Of a stretch of DNA of 64,000 nucleotides, positions 32,586-40,672 are shown piece by piece; position 1 is the first letter of the stretch, and every line of letters begins with the position of its first letter. A model generated the notes under the pieces. That model saw only the letters and a program-made list of their open reading frames with translations, made no database searches and was not told the DNA's origin. The translations under genes and the position numbers were made by a program. The stretch spans positions 4,495 through 68,494 of the forward strand of contig CAZQJC010000239.1 in NCBI GenBank assembly GCA_964593795.1. Direction: 5' to 3'. This stretch comes from JAHFDS01 sp964593795. GTDB taxonomy: Bacteria; Myxococcota_A; Polyangia; JAHFDS01.

Positions 32586-33325
32586 ACGAGTCGCCGCGCC
32601 TGCTCGTCGCCGTCGCCCTGCGCACGATCGCGGGCACGCTCTACGGCAAGCGGCCCAAGGGCGAGCTCGCCAAGCAGATGTACCAGGTCGGCAACCGCTC
32701 GCTCGTCTTCGTCGCGGTGACGCTCGGGTTCATCGGCATGGTGCTCGTCTACCAGACCTGCCTGCAGGTCAACCGCGTGACGGGCGATCTGTCGCAGGTC
32801 GGCGGCGAGTTCCTCAAGGTGCTGGTGCACGAGTTCGGCCCGACGCTGACGGCGCTCATGCTCGCGACGCGCGTCGGCGCCGGCATCGCCGCGGAGGTCG
32901 GCTCGATGCACGTCACCGAGCAGATCGACGCCCTGCGCATGTGCGGCGTCGAGCCCGTCGAGTACCTCATCGTGCCGCGCTTCGTGGCCTCGCTCGTCAT
33001 GACGGGCGTGCTGACGCTCTTCGGCATGGCGGTCGCGCTCGGCATGGGGACGCTCACGGCGTGGGCGTCCTTCCACGTCAACCCGACCATCTTCTTGGAC
33101 CCCGGCAAGGTCGCGGCGGGCGACGCCATCACCGGCGCGCTCAAGTGCCTCTCGTACGGCGCGACGATCCCCATCATCGCCGGCTACTGCGGCCTGTCGA
33201 CCAGCGGCGGCTCCGAGGGCGTCGGCTGGGCCACGACGCGCGCCGTCATCCTCGGCTCGTTCGCCGTGATCCTGCTCGATTTCTGCCTCTCGGGGCTGGG
33301 ATACTTCGTCTTCCAGGGCGTATGA
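32582..33325 (+). CDS. MCE/Mla transporter permease B (MlaE-like)
   Basis: The 247-residue second permease shows VHEFGPTLTALMLATRVGAGIAAE-type core sequence, in two pieces matching MlaE (HEFGPTLTALMLATRVGA), and the coupling motif TEQIDALRMCGVEP. It is clearly diverged from permease A (different N-terminus, different C-terminal helices), so the two probably form a heterodimer. It overlaps permease A and ATPase B by 4 nt each. Confidence 0.9.
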   Translation: MNESPRLLVAVALRTIAGTLYGKRPKGELAKQMYQVGNRSLVFVAVTLGFIGMVLVYQTCLQVNRVTGDLSQVGGEFLKVLVHEFGPTLTALMLATRVGAGIAAEVGSMHVTEQIDALRMCGVEPVEYLIVPRFVASLVMTGVLTLFGMAVALGMGTLTAWASFHVNPTIFLDPGKVAAGDAITGALKCLSYGATIPIIAGYCGLSTSGGSEGVGWATTRAVILGSFAVILLDFCLSGLGYFVFQGV

Positions 33326-34077
33326 CGATCGAGTTCCTCGCCGTCAAGAAGCGCTTCGGTGCCAAGGAGGTCCTCTCCGGCGTCGATCTGCGCGTCGAGA
33401 AGGGCGAGATCCTCTTCATCGTCGGCACCTCCGGCGCGGGCAAGTCGGTCACCATCAAGCACATCGTGGGCCTCTTGCGTCCCGACGGCGGTGAGGTTCG
33501 CCTCGACGGAAAGCGCATCGATCACCTGCCCGAGCGCGAGATGTACGCGATCCGCAAGCGCTGCGCGATGGTGTTCCAGTTCGCGACGCTCTTCGACTCG
33601 ATGACGATCCTCGAGAACGTCGCGCTGCCGCTGCGCAAGCACAAGCACCTGTCGCAGGCCGAGGCCGAGAAGCGCGCCATGGGTTACCTCGAGCGCGTGC
33701 ACATGACCGAGTTCGCGCCCCGCTACCCGGCAGAGCTCGGCGACGGCGTGCGCAAGCGCGCCGCGATCGCGCGCGCCCTGACGATGGAGCCCGAGTACGT
33801 GCTCTTCGACGAGCCCACGACCGGCCTCGATCCCGTGAGCGCGAGGCGCGTCGACAAGCTGATCGTCGACCTCAAGCGCGACTTCGGCGTGACGAGCCTC
33901 GTGGTCTCGCACGACCTCGTCTCGATCTTCACGATCGCCGACCGGATCGCGATGGTCTACCGCGGTGGGATCCACGCGCTCGGCACGCCCGCCGAGCTGC
34001 GCGCCTCCGCCGATCCCGTCGTGCAGCAGTTCCTGTCGGGCCGCTCGCACGGCCCGATGGAGACCCCAGGTTTCTAG
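33322..34077 (+). CDS. MCE/Mla transporter ATPase B (degenerate signature)
   Basis: The 251-residue second ATPase has a canonical Walker A GTSGAGKS (35-42), Walker B with Glu164 (LFDEP) and an intact H-loop His197 (VVSHD). Its signature motif is LGDGV (139-143) in place of LSGGx, losing the Ser and first Gly that contact ATP gamma-phosphate. Together with ATPase A this is the complement of defects expected for a heterodimer with one consensus and one degenerate site. The ATG overlaps permease B by 4 nt. Confidence 0.9.
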   Translation: MTIEFLAVKKRFGAKEVLSGVDLRVEKGEILFIVGTSGAGKSVTIKHIVGLLRPDGGEVRLDGKRIDHLPEREMYAIRKRCAMVFQFATLFDSMTILENVALPLRKHKHLSQAEAEKRAMGYLERVHMTEFAPRYPAELGDGVRKRAAIARALTMEPEYVLFDEPTTGLDPVSARRVDKLIVDLKRDFGVTSLVVSHDLVSIFTIADRIAMVYRGGIHALGTPAELRASADPVVQQFLSGRSHGPMETPGF

Positions 34078-34114
34078 GAATCGAGAGGACAGATGACGCC
34101 AGCGGAGCGAGCCC

Positions 34115-35131
34115 ATGAGTGATCGAAGCATCCAGTTCAAGGTGGGCCTGCTCATCGTCGCGGCCCTGGGCCTGCTCGGCGCGTTCCTCGTAGTCCTCGG
34201 CAACGTCTCGTTCGAGCGCGGCTACGAGGTCTACGTCGACTACGACTTCTCCGGGAACATCCAGGCCGGGGCGCCGGTCAAGGTCTCCGGCATCAAGGTC
34301 GGCAAGGTCAAGAAGGTGGAGTTCAAAGGCGGCGAGGTCGATCCCCAGACCAAGCGCCGCGTGCAGGTGCGCCTGCACGTGTGGGCCGAGGACCGCGTGC
34401 GCGAGGCGGTCCGCCAGGACGCCGAGTTCTTCGTCAACACCGCGGGCGTCCTCGGCGAGCAGTACCTCGAGATCGCGCCGGGGAGCCGCGAGAAGCCCGC
34501 GCTCGCGCCCGGCAGCATCGTGCGCGGCGTGGACCCGCCCCGCACCGACCTCATCGTCGCGCGCCTCTACGAGTTCCTCGACTCGATCACGGTCCTGCTC
34601 AAGAAGGACAAGGATCTCATCAGCGACTTCCTCAAGAGCGGCACCGCCGTCGTGCGCTCCCTCGACAAGATCCTCTCGGGCAACGAGCAGCAGATCGGCA
34701 AGCTCATCAGCGACCTCGACAAGTTCACCATCGAGACCACGGGCCTGGTCGGCCAGCTCCGCACGGGCGTCGGCGACGCCAAGCGCATCCAGGCCTCGCT
34801 CGCCAACGTCGAGAAGCTCACCGAGACCCTCAACAGCGAGCTCGATCCGCTGCTCAAGAAGGCCAAGCGCGCGCTCGACGGCGTGGTCAACGTGACCGAC
34901 CTCGTCAAGGAAGGCGACAAGGAGAAGCTGCGCGAGGGCCTCGATCACCTCGTCAAGGTCAGCCAGCGCGTCAACGGCATCACGGCCGATCTCCAGAAGG
35001 TGGTCGCCGACGTCAAGGCCGGCCGCGGCACCGCCGGCGCGCTGCTCGTCGACGAGGAGGTCTACGACGACCTCAAGGAGATGCTGCGGGACCTCAAGCG
35101 CAATCCGTGGAAGTTCTTCTGGAAGGAATGA
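34115..35131 (+). CDS. MCE-domain (MlaD-like) lipid-binding protein 1
   Basis: The 338-residue protein has an N-terminal membrane helix (about residues 9-31) and an MCE domain (about 35-125) with VSGIKVGKVKKVEF and GEQYLEIAPGS, the features of MlaD. A long helical C-terminal region (about 130-320) could form a coiled-coil needle or tube bridging the periplasm. It starts 37 bp after ATPase B, with GGAGCG upstream of the ATG, the only real gap inside the operon. Confidence 0.9.
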   Translation: MSDRSIQFKVGLLIVAALGLLGAFLVVLGNVSFERGYEVYVDYDFSGNIQAGAPVKVSGIKVGKVKKVEFKGGEVDPQTKRRVQVRLHVWAEDRVREAVRQDAEFFVNTAGVLGEQYLEIAPGSREKPALAPGSIVRGVDPPRTDLIVARLYEFLDSITVLLKKDKDLISDFLKSGTAVVRSLDKILSGNEQQIGKLISDLDKFTIETTGLVGQLRTGVGDAKRIQASLANVEKLTETLNSELDPLLKKAKRALDGVVNVTDLVKEGDKEKLREGLDHLVKVSQRVNGITADLQKVVADVKAGRGTAGALLVDEEVYDDLKEMLRDLKRNPWKFFWKE

Positions 35132-35157
35132 TCGCGTGTCGCGAGGCGATCTAGCCC

Positions 35158-36168
35158 GTGGATGAGATCCACCTCCGCCGTCGCGTCGGCGCGGGCCTCA
35201 TCTTCGCCCTCGGCCTCGGCGCCGCGGCGGTGCTGGGCCTGTCGGGCCGGCCGCTCGGCCGCGGGCACCGCTTCTTCGTCGAGGTGGAGCAGATCGGCGA
35301 TCTGAAGACCGGCAGCCACCTCAAGGTCGCGGGGCGCGCGATCGGGATGGTCACGGACTTCCGCTTCGGCGCCTCTGGCCGCGTCCAGGTCGAAGTATTC
35401 GTCGAGGCAGATGCGTCGAAGCACGTGTACCGAAACTCCGAGCTCTTCGTGAGCGCGGTCGGCGTCATCGGTGAGCGCTTCCTCGAGGTCGGCCCGCCGC
35501 GTGGCGAGCTGCCCGGCGCGGTCGTCAAGGCCGGCGACATCGTCCGCGGCGTCGATCCCCCGCGACTCGACCGCATGCTCCAGACGACCTACCAGAACCT
35601 CAAGCAGATCACCGACCTCTTGCGCGAGGTCGCGCCGCTCATGCAGGAGTTCCTGGTCCTGTCCGACCGCATCAACGCCCGCATGGAGCGCCTCGAGGGC
35701 GCGCCCGGTCGTCTGCGCGCGATCTGGGAGCGCTCGCAGCGCGCGCTCGACGACGGCCGCGAGACCCTGTCCAACCTGCGCGAGGCCACCGACGACTTCG
35801 ATCGCGTGCGCGCCCTCGGGGCACGCCTCGATCAGCTCACGGATCGCACGGGTCCCGACGTCCGCGCCGTGCGCGACCGCCTGGACCGCGTGATGGACGG
35901 CATGGACCGGCTCGCCGCGATCGTGCCCGCCGCCGAGCGGCGCCGCCTGGCCGACGCCATCGACCGCTTCTCGCACGCGGCGACCGCGCTCGAGCGGCTC
36001 CAGCGCGATGCGCTCGCCGTCGCGGCCCGCGTCGAGGCCGGCGAGGGCACCGTCGGCGGCCTCATGCAGGACCTCGAGATCTTCGACGACATCAAGATCA
36101 TGCACCAGGTCATGAAGGACCGCCCCTGGCGCATCCTCGTCAAGCCCTGGACGCCGAAGAAGGAGTGA
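35158..36168 (+). CDS. MCE-domain (MlaD-like) lipid-binding protein 2
   Basis: The 336-residue paralogue has one N-terminal helix (about residues 10-27), an MCE domain (LKVAGRAIGMVTDFRF ... GERFLEVGPP), and a long helical C-terminus. It is diverged from protein 1 throughout. Both end similarly (KRNPWKFFWKE versus KDRPWRILVKPW), showing duplication of an ancestral gene. GTG start 26 bp after the first MCE gene. Two distinct MCE proteins suggest a mixed hexameric ring or stacked rings. Confidence 0.88.
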   Translation: MDEIHLRRRVGAGLIFALGLGAAAVLGLSGRPLGRGHRFFVEVEQIGDLKTGSHLKVAGRAIGMVTDFRFGASGRVQVEVFVEADASKHVYRNSELFVSAVGVIGERFLEVGPPRGELPGAVVKAGDIVRGVDPPRLDRMLQTTYQNLKQITDLLREVAPLMQEFLVLSDRINARMERLEGAPGRLRAIWERSQRALDDGRETLSNLREATDDFDRVRALGARLDQLTDRTGPDVRAVRDRLDRVMDGMDRLAAIVPAAERRRLADAIDRFSHAATALERLQRDALAVAARVEAGEGTVGGLMQDLEIFDDIKIMHQVMKDRPWRILVKPWTPKKE

Positions 36169-36186
36169 CTTCGCTCGCGGTCCGGA

Positions 36187-36399
36187 CTACTCGAGGATGA
36201 CGACGATCGCGCCCTCGACCACGGACTGCCCCTCGGCGACCTTGATCTCCTTGACGGTGCCCGCCCCTGGCGCCTCGATGGGCATCTCCATCTTCATCGA
36301 CTCGAGGATGACGAGCACGTCGCCCTCGACGACGGTATCGCCGACCTTCTTCTCGATCTTCCAGACGGTGCCGGTGATGTGCGCGAGTACGTGAGCCAA
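36187..36399 (-). CDS. stand-alone biotinyl (BCCP-like) carrier domain
   Basis: The 70-residue protein is a single biotinyl/lipoyl domain with the biotinylation motif ESMKMEMP (Lys36) and the flanking Gly/Val strand pattern. It would carry CO2 on biotin for an acyl-CoA carboxylase. No biotin carboxylase or carboxyltransferase gene is nearby. The start is TTG, supported by GGAGGACA 7 nt upstream and by the domain's normal N-terminus. It faces the MCE operon convergently, 18 bp from its end. Confidence 0.88.
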   Translation of the reverse strand: MAHVLAHITGTVWKIEKKVGDTVVEGDVLVILESMKMEMPIEAPGAGTVKEIKVAEGQSVVEGAIVVILE

Positions 36400-36422
36400 G
36401 GCTGTCCTCCGTCGAGGTCGTT

Positions 36423-36428
36423 ACACTA
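36423..36428 (-). promoter_or_regulatory. -10 hexamer of the biotinyl carrier gene
   Basis: TAGTGT on the minus strand, 23 nt before the TTG at 36399; the predicted leader of about 17 nt leaves room for the GGAGGA Shine-Dalgarno. Confidence 0.4.
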
Positions 36429-36443
36429 CACCAAGGGAGCGGC

Positions 36444-37922
36444 TCAGCGACGCGGCTCGACCGGGCCGATCTTCACCGGCACCGCCGAGAAGCGCAGCGC
36501 CACCGAGATGCCGTCGACGAACCGCGGCTTGCCGTCCGGCCCCATCGCGAGCTCGCACGGCGCGCTCGGCGTGCTCTCGACGACCGTTCCGTCGCCGTCC
36601 TTGCAGCGGTCCACACGGTAGGGCATGTCGTCCGGCGTCGAGTCCCAGAACGACTCGAGCCCATCGCCGTCCACGTCGATGTCCGGCTGCAGGTGCCCGT
36701 CCTTGTCCTTGGGAAGCGTGAGAAAGCGCGTCTGCGCGAGGAACCCCGCGAACACCAGGTCGAGCAGCGTGTCGTCCTTGGTCAGCATGATCGCCGACAC
36801 CTCGAAGCCCTTGATGCGCCCGAGCGTGCGCGCGTCGAGCACGCCGCCGAGCAGCACGTCGTCGACGTAGACCTGCCCGTCCATCGATCGCAGGGTCCCG
36901 GTGACGTTCGCGGCGTCGATGCGCAGCTCCACCTCGACGTCCTGCACGAGCGGCACCTTGACCGTGAACACCGACGGCCCGGCCTTGATCGTCCCGCCCA
37001 TGAGCGTGCCGCTGTCGAACTTGATGAGCGGCGTCCCACTCATGTCGAGCGACAGCGGGTCGACGTCCACCACCGCGGGCGGGTTCGCCGACGCGGGGCT
37101 GCAACCATCGTCCGCGGCGCCGCTGCAGTCGTTGTCGAGTCCGTCGCCGCAGATCTCGACGCCGCCCTTCTTGGACTTCGCGCCGATCATCGGGCGGTCG
37201 TCGCAGTCCCCCGCCGCGATCGACTGGCCGTCGCCGTCGAGGTCCATCGCGTCGGTCGAGGGCACCACCATCGTCCCACCGTCGCCCCCCGGCTGCTCCG
37301 TCTCGTCGGCGAGGCCATCGCAGTCGTCGTCGACCCGGTTGCCGGCCACCTCCGCCACCCCGGGATGGATCGCGGCTTCCTTGTCGTTGCAGTCGCCGCC
37401 GTGGGCGGGCTTGTCCGTGGGCCCACCGGCACGCGCGCCGTCACCGTCCTGGTCCGGCTGGTACTTGCCGACGTAGATCGCGCTCTTGACACACGCATCG
37501 GGCATGGCGAGCTGCGCGGGATCGAGGTCGAACCACTCGATGAGGAGCGCGACGTCGGCCTTGGCGAGCGAGTCCTTGATGGGCGTGTTCGCGAGGGCAC
37601 CGAGCGGCGCGAGCACGTTGTCGACCTGCATGTCGCCGGTGAAGTCGAAGCCCTCGTTGAGGCCCGCGATCTCCAGCTTCGAGATGATGTCCGACGCGCT
37701 GCCTTGCCCGAGGACGGGCGACTCGCCCATGCATGGAGGTACGGGATCGAGCAGGGGCGAGCGCCCGCCGGCCGTGCCGCCCGCTCCACCGGCGCCACCG
37801 GCTCCGCCCATGCCGCCGGTGCCCCCGACGCCGCCGTCGCGCGCAGGCGTCGCAGCCGGCTTGGAGTCGCTGCAGCCGACCAGGACCGCCCCCAGGGCGA
37901 ACGCGCAGAATCGTAGCTTCAT
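36444..37922 (-). CDS. MopE-like metal-binding-motif lipoprotein
   Basis: A 492-residue lipoprotein. The signal peptide ends with LVGC. A Gly-rich spacer (GGTGGMGGAGGAGGAGG) follows, then a helical region, then two Asp/Asn/Cys-rich repeats of the putative metal-binding type found in MopE and myxobacterial surface proteins: DCNDKEAAIHPG ... DDDCDG and DCDD ... LDNDCSG. The C-terminal 200 residues contain further DxDGDG calcium-binding-like sequences. It is probably exposed on the cell surface and binds Ca or Cu; the role is unknown. A good Shine-Dalgarno (GGAGGG) precedes the ATG. Divergent from the 37972 gene. Confidence 0.75.
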   Translation of the reverse strand: MKLRFCAFALGAVLVGCSDSKPAATPARDGGVGGTGGMGGAGGAGGAGGTAGGRSPLLDPVPPCMGESPVLGQGSASDIISKLEIAGLNEGFDFTGDMQVDNVLAPLGALANTPIKDSLAKADVALLIEWFDLDPAQLAMPDACVKSAIYVGKYQPDQDGDGARAGGPTDKPAHGGDCNDKEAAIHPGVAEVAGNRVDDDCDGLADETEQPGGDGGTMVVPSTDAMDLDGDGQSIAAGDCDDRPMIGAKSKKGGVEICGDGLDNDCSGAADDGCSPASANPPAVVDVDPLSLDMSGTPLIKFDSGTLMGGTIKAGPSVFTVKVPLVQDVEVELRIDAANVTGTLRSMDGQVYVDDVLLGGVLDARTLGRIKGFEVSAIMLTKDDTLLDLVFAGFLAQTRFLTLPKDKDGHLQPDIDVDGDGLESFWDSTPDDMPYRVDRCKDGDGTVVESTPSAPCELAMGPDGKPRFVDGISVALRFSAVPVKIGPVEPRR

Positions 37923-37953
37923 TGCTCTCCCTCCAGAGCTCGGTCGTCCACAC

Positions 37954-37960
37954 TACAGTA
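37954..37960. promoter_or_regulatory. symmetric bidirectional -10 (TACAGTA)
   Basis: TACAGT (37954-37959, plus) is 12 nt before the ATG at 37972. TACTGT (37960-37955, minus) is 32 nt before the ATG at 37922, which has a Shine-Dalgarno. The two hexamers overlap by 5 bp. Confidence 0.55.
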
Positions 37961-37971
37961 AGCTCCCGCCG

Positions 37972-38694
37972 ATGGCGACGCGCATCGCCTCGGGCGTCCT
38001 GGCGGCTGTCTTCCTCGTGCCGGCTCCCGCGCATTCCCATCCCGAGGGAACGCCCACCAGGACCAACCGCTACCTGCAGGTCACGCTGCTCGAGGGCCGC
38101 GCTCGCCTGGCCTACACCCTGCTCGTCGGAGAGCGCCCCGCCTTCTTCCTCCGTCAGTCGGCCGACGCCAGCCGTGACGGCCGCCTCGACGCGAGCGAGC
38201 GCGGAAGGCTCCTCGACACGCTCGCCACCTCGATCGCAAGGGCCCTCGAGATCCACCTCGACGGCCGCCCGGTGCCGCTGCGCTTCTCCGAGCGCGACTC
38301 GACCGGTGACGACGCTGTCGCCGCCCACCCGCTCGGCGTGGACTTGTTCGCCTTCGTGGAGGTCGGCCCGGGCACGCACGAGCTCCTCGTGCACGACCGC
38401 TACGAGCCGCGCGACGAGGGTGAGAGCGAGGTCACCTTCGAGGCCGCGCCCGGCGTCGAGCTGCGGGCGACCTTCGCCGGCCGCGAGGGCACGAGGTCCG
38501 GCGGTCCGCGCTTCGCCTGGCCGGCGCCACGCCGCTCGGACAGCGAGGATCGTACGGTCGGCGCGCGGTTCTCCGCCGGCCGCGCCATCGCACGGTACGT
38601 GATCGTCGGGTCGGTGGTGGTGGCGGCCGCGCTCGTCGCGCTCGGCCTGTGGCGCAAGCTTGCGGCGCGGCGGAGGAGATCTAGCGGAGCATGA
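37972..38694 (+). CDS. exported protein with C-terminal membrane anchor
   Basis: A 240-residue protein with a signal peptide (GVLAAVFLVPAPAHS), a soluble domain rich in beta structure, a DASRDGRLDASE segment that resembles a single EF-hand-like calcium loop, and a C-terminal membrane helix (about 207-229) followed by a basic tail. It is thus anchored by its C-terminus with the domain outside the cytoplasm. It resembles the N-terminal extracytoplasmic domains found before HupE-type transporters, but no transporter domain follows. It is divergent from the MopE-like gene and overlaps the AgmX-like gene convergently by 14 bp. Confidence 0.65.
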   Translation: MATRIASGVLAAVFLVPAPAHSHPEGTPTRTNRYLQVTLLEGRARLAYTLLVGERPAFFLRQSADASRDGRLDASERGRLLDTLATSIARALEIHLDGRPVPLRFSERDSTGDDAVAAHPLGVDLFAFVEVGPGTHELLVHDRYEPRDEGESEVTFEAAPGVELRATFAGREGTRSGGPRFAWPAPRRSDSEDRTVGARFSAGRAIARYVIVGSVVVAAALVALGLWRKLAARRRRSSGA

Positions 38695-40624
38695 AGGGGT
38701 AGGTGATCGCCATCGGCGAGCCGTTGAACTTGTCGAACTTGGCGGACTTCACCGCCGTGCCGACGCAGTCGCCGGTCTGCGTGCCGGCGAACTTCCCGGT
38801 CACGGTCGACGAGGTAACGCTGCCCGAGGGCGCGATGGTGATCTTCACCTGCACGAGCCCCTGCTCCTTGTACTTGTCGAAGCAGCCCTGCACGGTGCCC
38901 TTGACGCGCTTGATGCCGCTCATCACCTGCGCCTGAGAGAGCTGCGACGGGAGGTTCGGATCGGCCGCAGGCTCCTTCTTCTTGGGCGCCTCGTCGGGCT
39001 CGGTCGCCGTCGACTTGGCGGCGTGCTGCTTCTTGCCGCCCGTGGCGCCGTTGAGCAGGTCGTCGAGATCGTCGCCCTTCTTGCCCTTCTTCGCCGGCTT
39101 CTCGGCCGGTTCCTTGGGCGCCGGCGGATCCGCCGACGTGGGGGGCAGCGCGGCCGCAGCCGCAGGCTTGTCGCCCTTGTCGGCCTTGTCGGCCTTCGCG
39201 ACCTTCTCGCCCTTGTCCTTGCCCTTGTCCTTGCCCTTCGAGTCCCGGTTCTCCTTCGCCGAGGCGACGTGCTCTTCCTTCGCCGGCGCAGCGGGAGCAG
39301 CCGCGGCAGGTGCGGCCGCTGCGGGAGCAGCCGCCGTCGGTGCGGCCGCGATCGGTGCAGCAGGGGCGGTCGGCGCGGCCACGACGGGCGGCGGGGGCGT
39401 TCCCGGGCTCGGCGTGCTGAACACCTTGAACGCCAGCACGACGGCGCCCGCGAGGAGCAGGAATGCGCCGCCGACGACCGCCCACACCCACGGGGGCACC
39501 GTCGGCTTCGGCGCGCTCGGCATGAGCAAGGGCGACGCGGCGACCGGCGAGAATCCGATCGGCGGCAGCTCCTCGTCCGTCGGCGGCCTCGGCAGCGCGC
39601 CGCCGGCTCCGCTCGAGGCCTGCGCGCGGCGCTGATCGATGCCGAGCGTCGTGGCCGCCATCGCGCGGATGTCGATCAGGCCCGAGCCCTCGGTGGTCCC
39701 GCCGTTCTGCGTCGGGCTCGGCTTGGGGGCGCCCGCTGCCGGGCCCGCGGGGGCCTGCGCGAGAGCGCTGAGGTTGTTGAGCGAGAACAGCACCGAGTTC
39801 TCGTTGCGCTGCCCCGTCATCCGCTGCTCGCCAGCGGCCTCGAGCCCGCCGCCCATGCCGCTCGGCTCGGGCTCGGGCGCAGGCGCGCGGCGCGCTCGCG
39901 GCGCAGGCGCCGGGTCCGGCGCGGGCTCGTCGTGCGGAGCACTCCCGGTGCGGCCGGGCATGCCGAAGAGATCGTCCTCGGATCCCGCAGGCGCAGTGAA
40001 GAGCGGCTGCGGCGCCTCGCCGCCACGCCCACCATCGGTCGCGAACAGATCGGGCGCGGAGCGCGAGCTCGAAACGGATCCGTAGTGCAGCCCCGAAGAT
40101 CCGTTGCGCGACGGCGCCTCCGGCGCGGCGCGGCGCTCGGTGCCCTCGGCCACGGTGTGCTGCTGATCCGCCATGACGTGCGCGAGCTCGCCGACGGTCG
40201 CCAGGCGCGCCCAGTCTCCGAAGCCCTCGCGCCAGACGTACGTCTCGCCGTCGATCTCCCCGGTGCGTAGCCGCTCGCGGAGCTCGTCCTCCGTCATCGG
40301 GCCGACCTGCTCGCGCTCGATCACGCAGTGCCACACCGGCTCGGCCCCGTAGCCCTGCTGCGCCGCCGGCGCCTCGGCCCCATCGAAGCCCGAGTAGTCG
40401 AAGACCCGCGTCTCCTTCTGGTCGAACGATCCCTGCGAGCTCGGGCTTTCGGTCTGCAATGCATCGAGCTCGGCCGTGGCGGGTGACGCCGTGGGCTGAT
40501 CCTCGTTGCCTCGCACGATGATGATGTGCGCGCACTTCTTGCAACGGATCTTGAATACCTTGCCGCGAACCTTGTCGTCCGCGATCGAGTACTTCGTTCC
40601 GCAGCTATCGCAGACGATCTTCAT
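38681..40624 (-). CDS. AgmX/GltJ-like protein: zinc ribbon, GYF, TM, TonB-like C-terminus
   Basis: A 647-residue protein. It starts with an MJ0042-type zinc ribbon (Cys5, Cys8, Cys28, Cys31), then a GYF-like domain (about 97-145, VGPMTEDELRERLRTGEI). A disordered region leads to one membrane helix (about 377-400), a long Ala/Pro/Lys periplasmic spacer and a C-terminal AgmX/PglI TonB-like domain (about 560-647). This is the architecture of Myxococcus AgmX/GltJ, part of the gliding motility machine that spans the envelope. It could be a paralogue in another trans-envelope system, since no other glt/agl gene is in the window. GGAGG precedes the ATG. Confidence 0.85.
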   Translation of the reverse strand: MKIVCDSCGTKYSIADDKVRGKVFKIRCKKCAHIIIVRGNEDQPTASPATAELDALQTESPSSQGSFDQKETRVFDYSGFDGAEAPAAQQGYGAEPVWHCVIEREQVGPMTEDELRERLRTGEIDGETYVWREGFGDWARLATVGELAHVMADQQHTVAEGTERRAAPEAPSRNGSSGLHYGSVSSSRSAPDLFATDGGRGGEAPQPLFTAPAGSEDDLFGMPGRTGSAPHDEPAPDPAPAPRARRAPAPEPEPSGMGGGLEAAGEQRMTGQRNENSVLFSLNNLSALAQAPAGPAAGAPKPSPTQNGGTTEGSGLIDIRAMAATTLGIDQRRAQASSGAGGALPRPPTDEELPPIGFSPVAASPLLMPSAPKPTVPPWVWAVVGGAFLLLAGAVVLAFKVFSTPSPGTPPPPVVAAPTAPAAPIAAAPTAAAPAAAAPAAAAPAAPAKEEHVASAKENRDSKGKDKGKDKGEKVAKADKADKGDKPAAAAALPPTSADPPAPKEPAEKPAKKGKKGDDLDDLLNGATGGKKQHAAKSTATEPDEAPKKKEPAADPNLPSQLSQAQVMSGIKRVKGTVQGCFDKYKEQGLVQVKITIAPSGSVTSSTVTGKFAGTQTGDCVGTAVKSAKFDKFNGSPMAITYPFMLR

Positions 40625-40672
40625 GCAACCTCCAGAGTATCAAGCGGGTCTGCTCCGCGCAACGGGCGGGGA

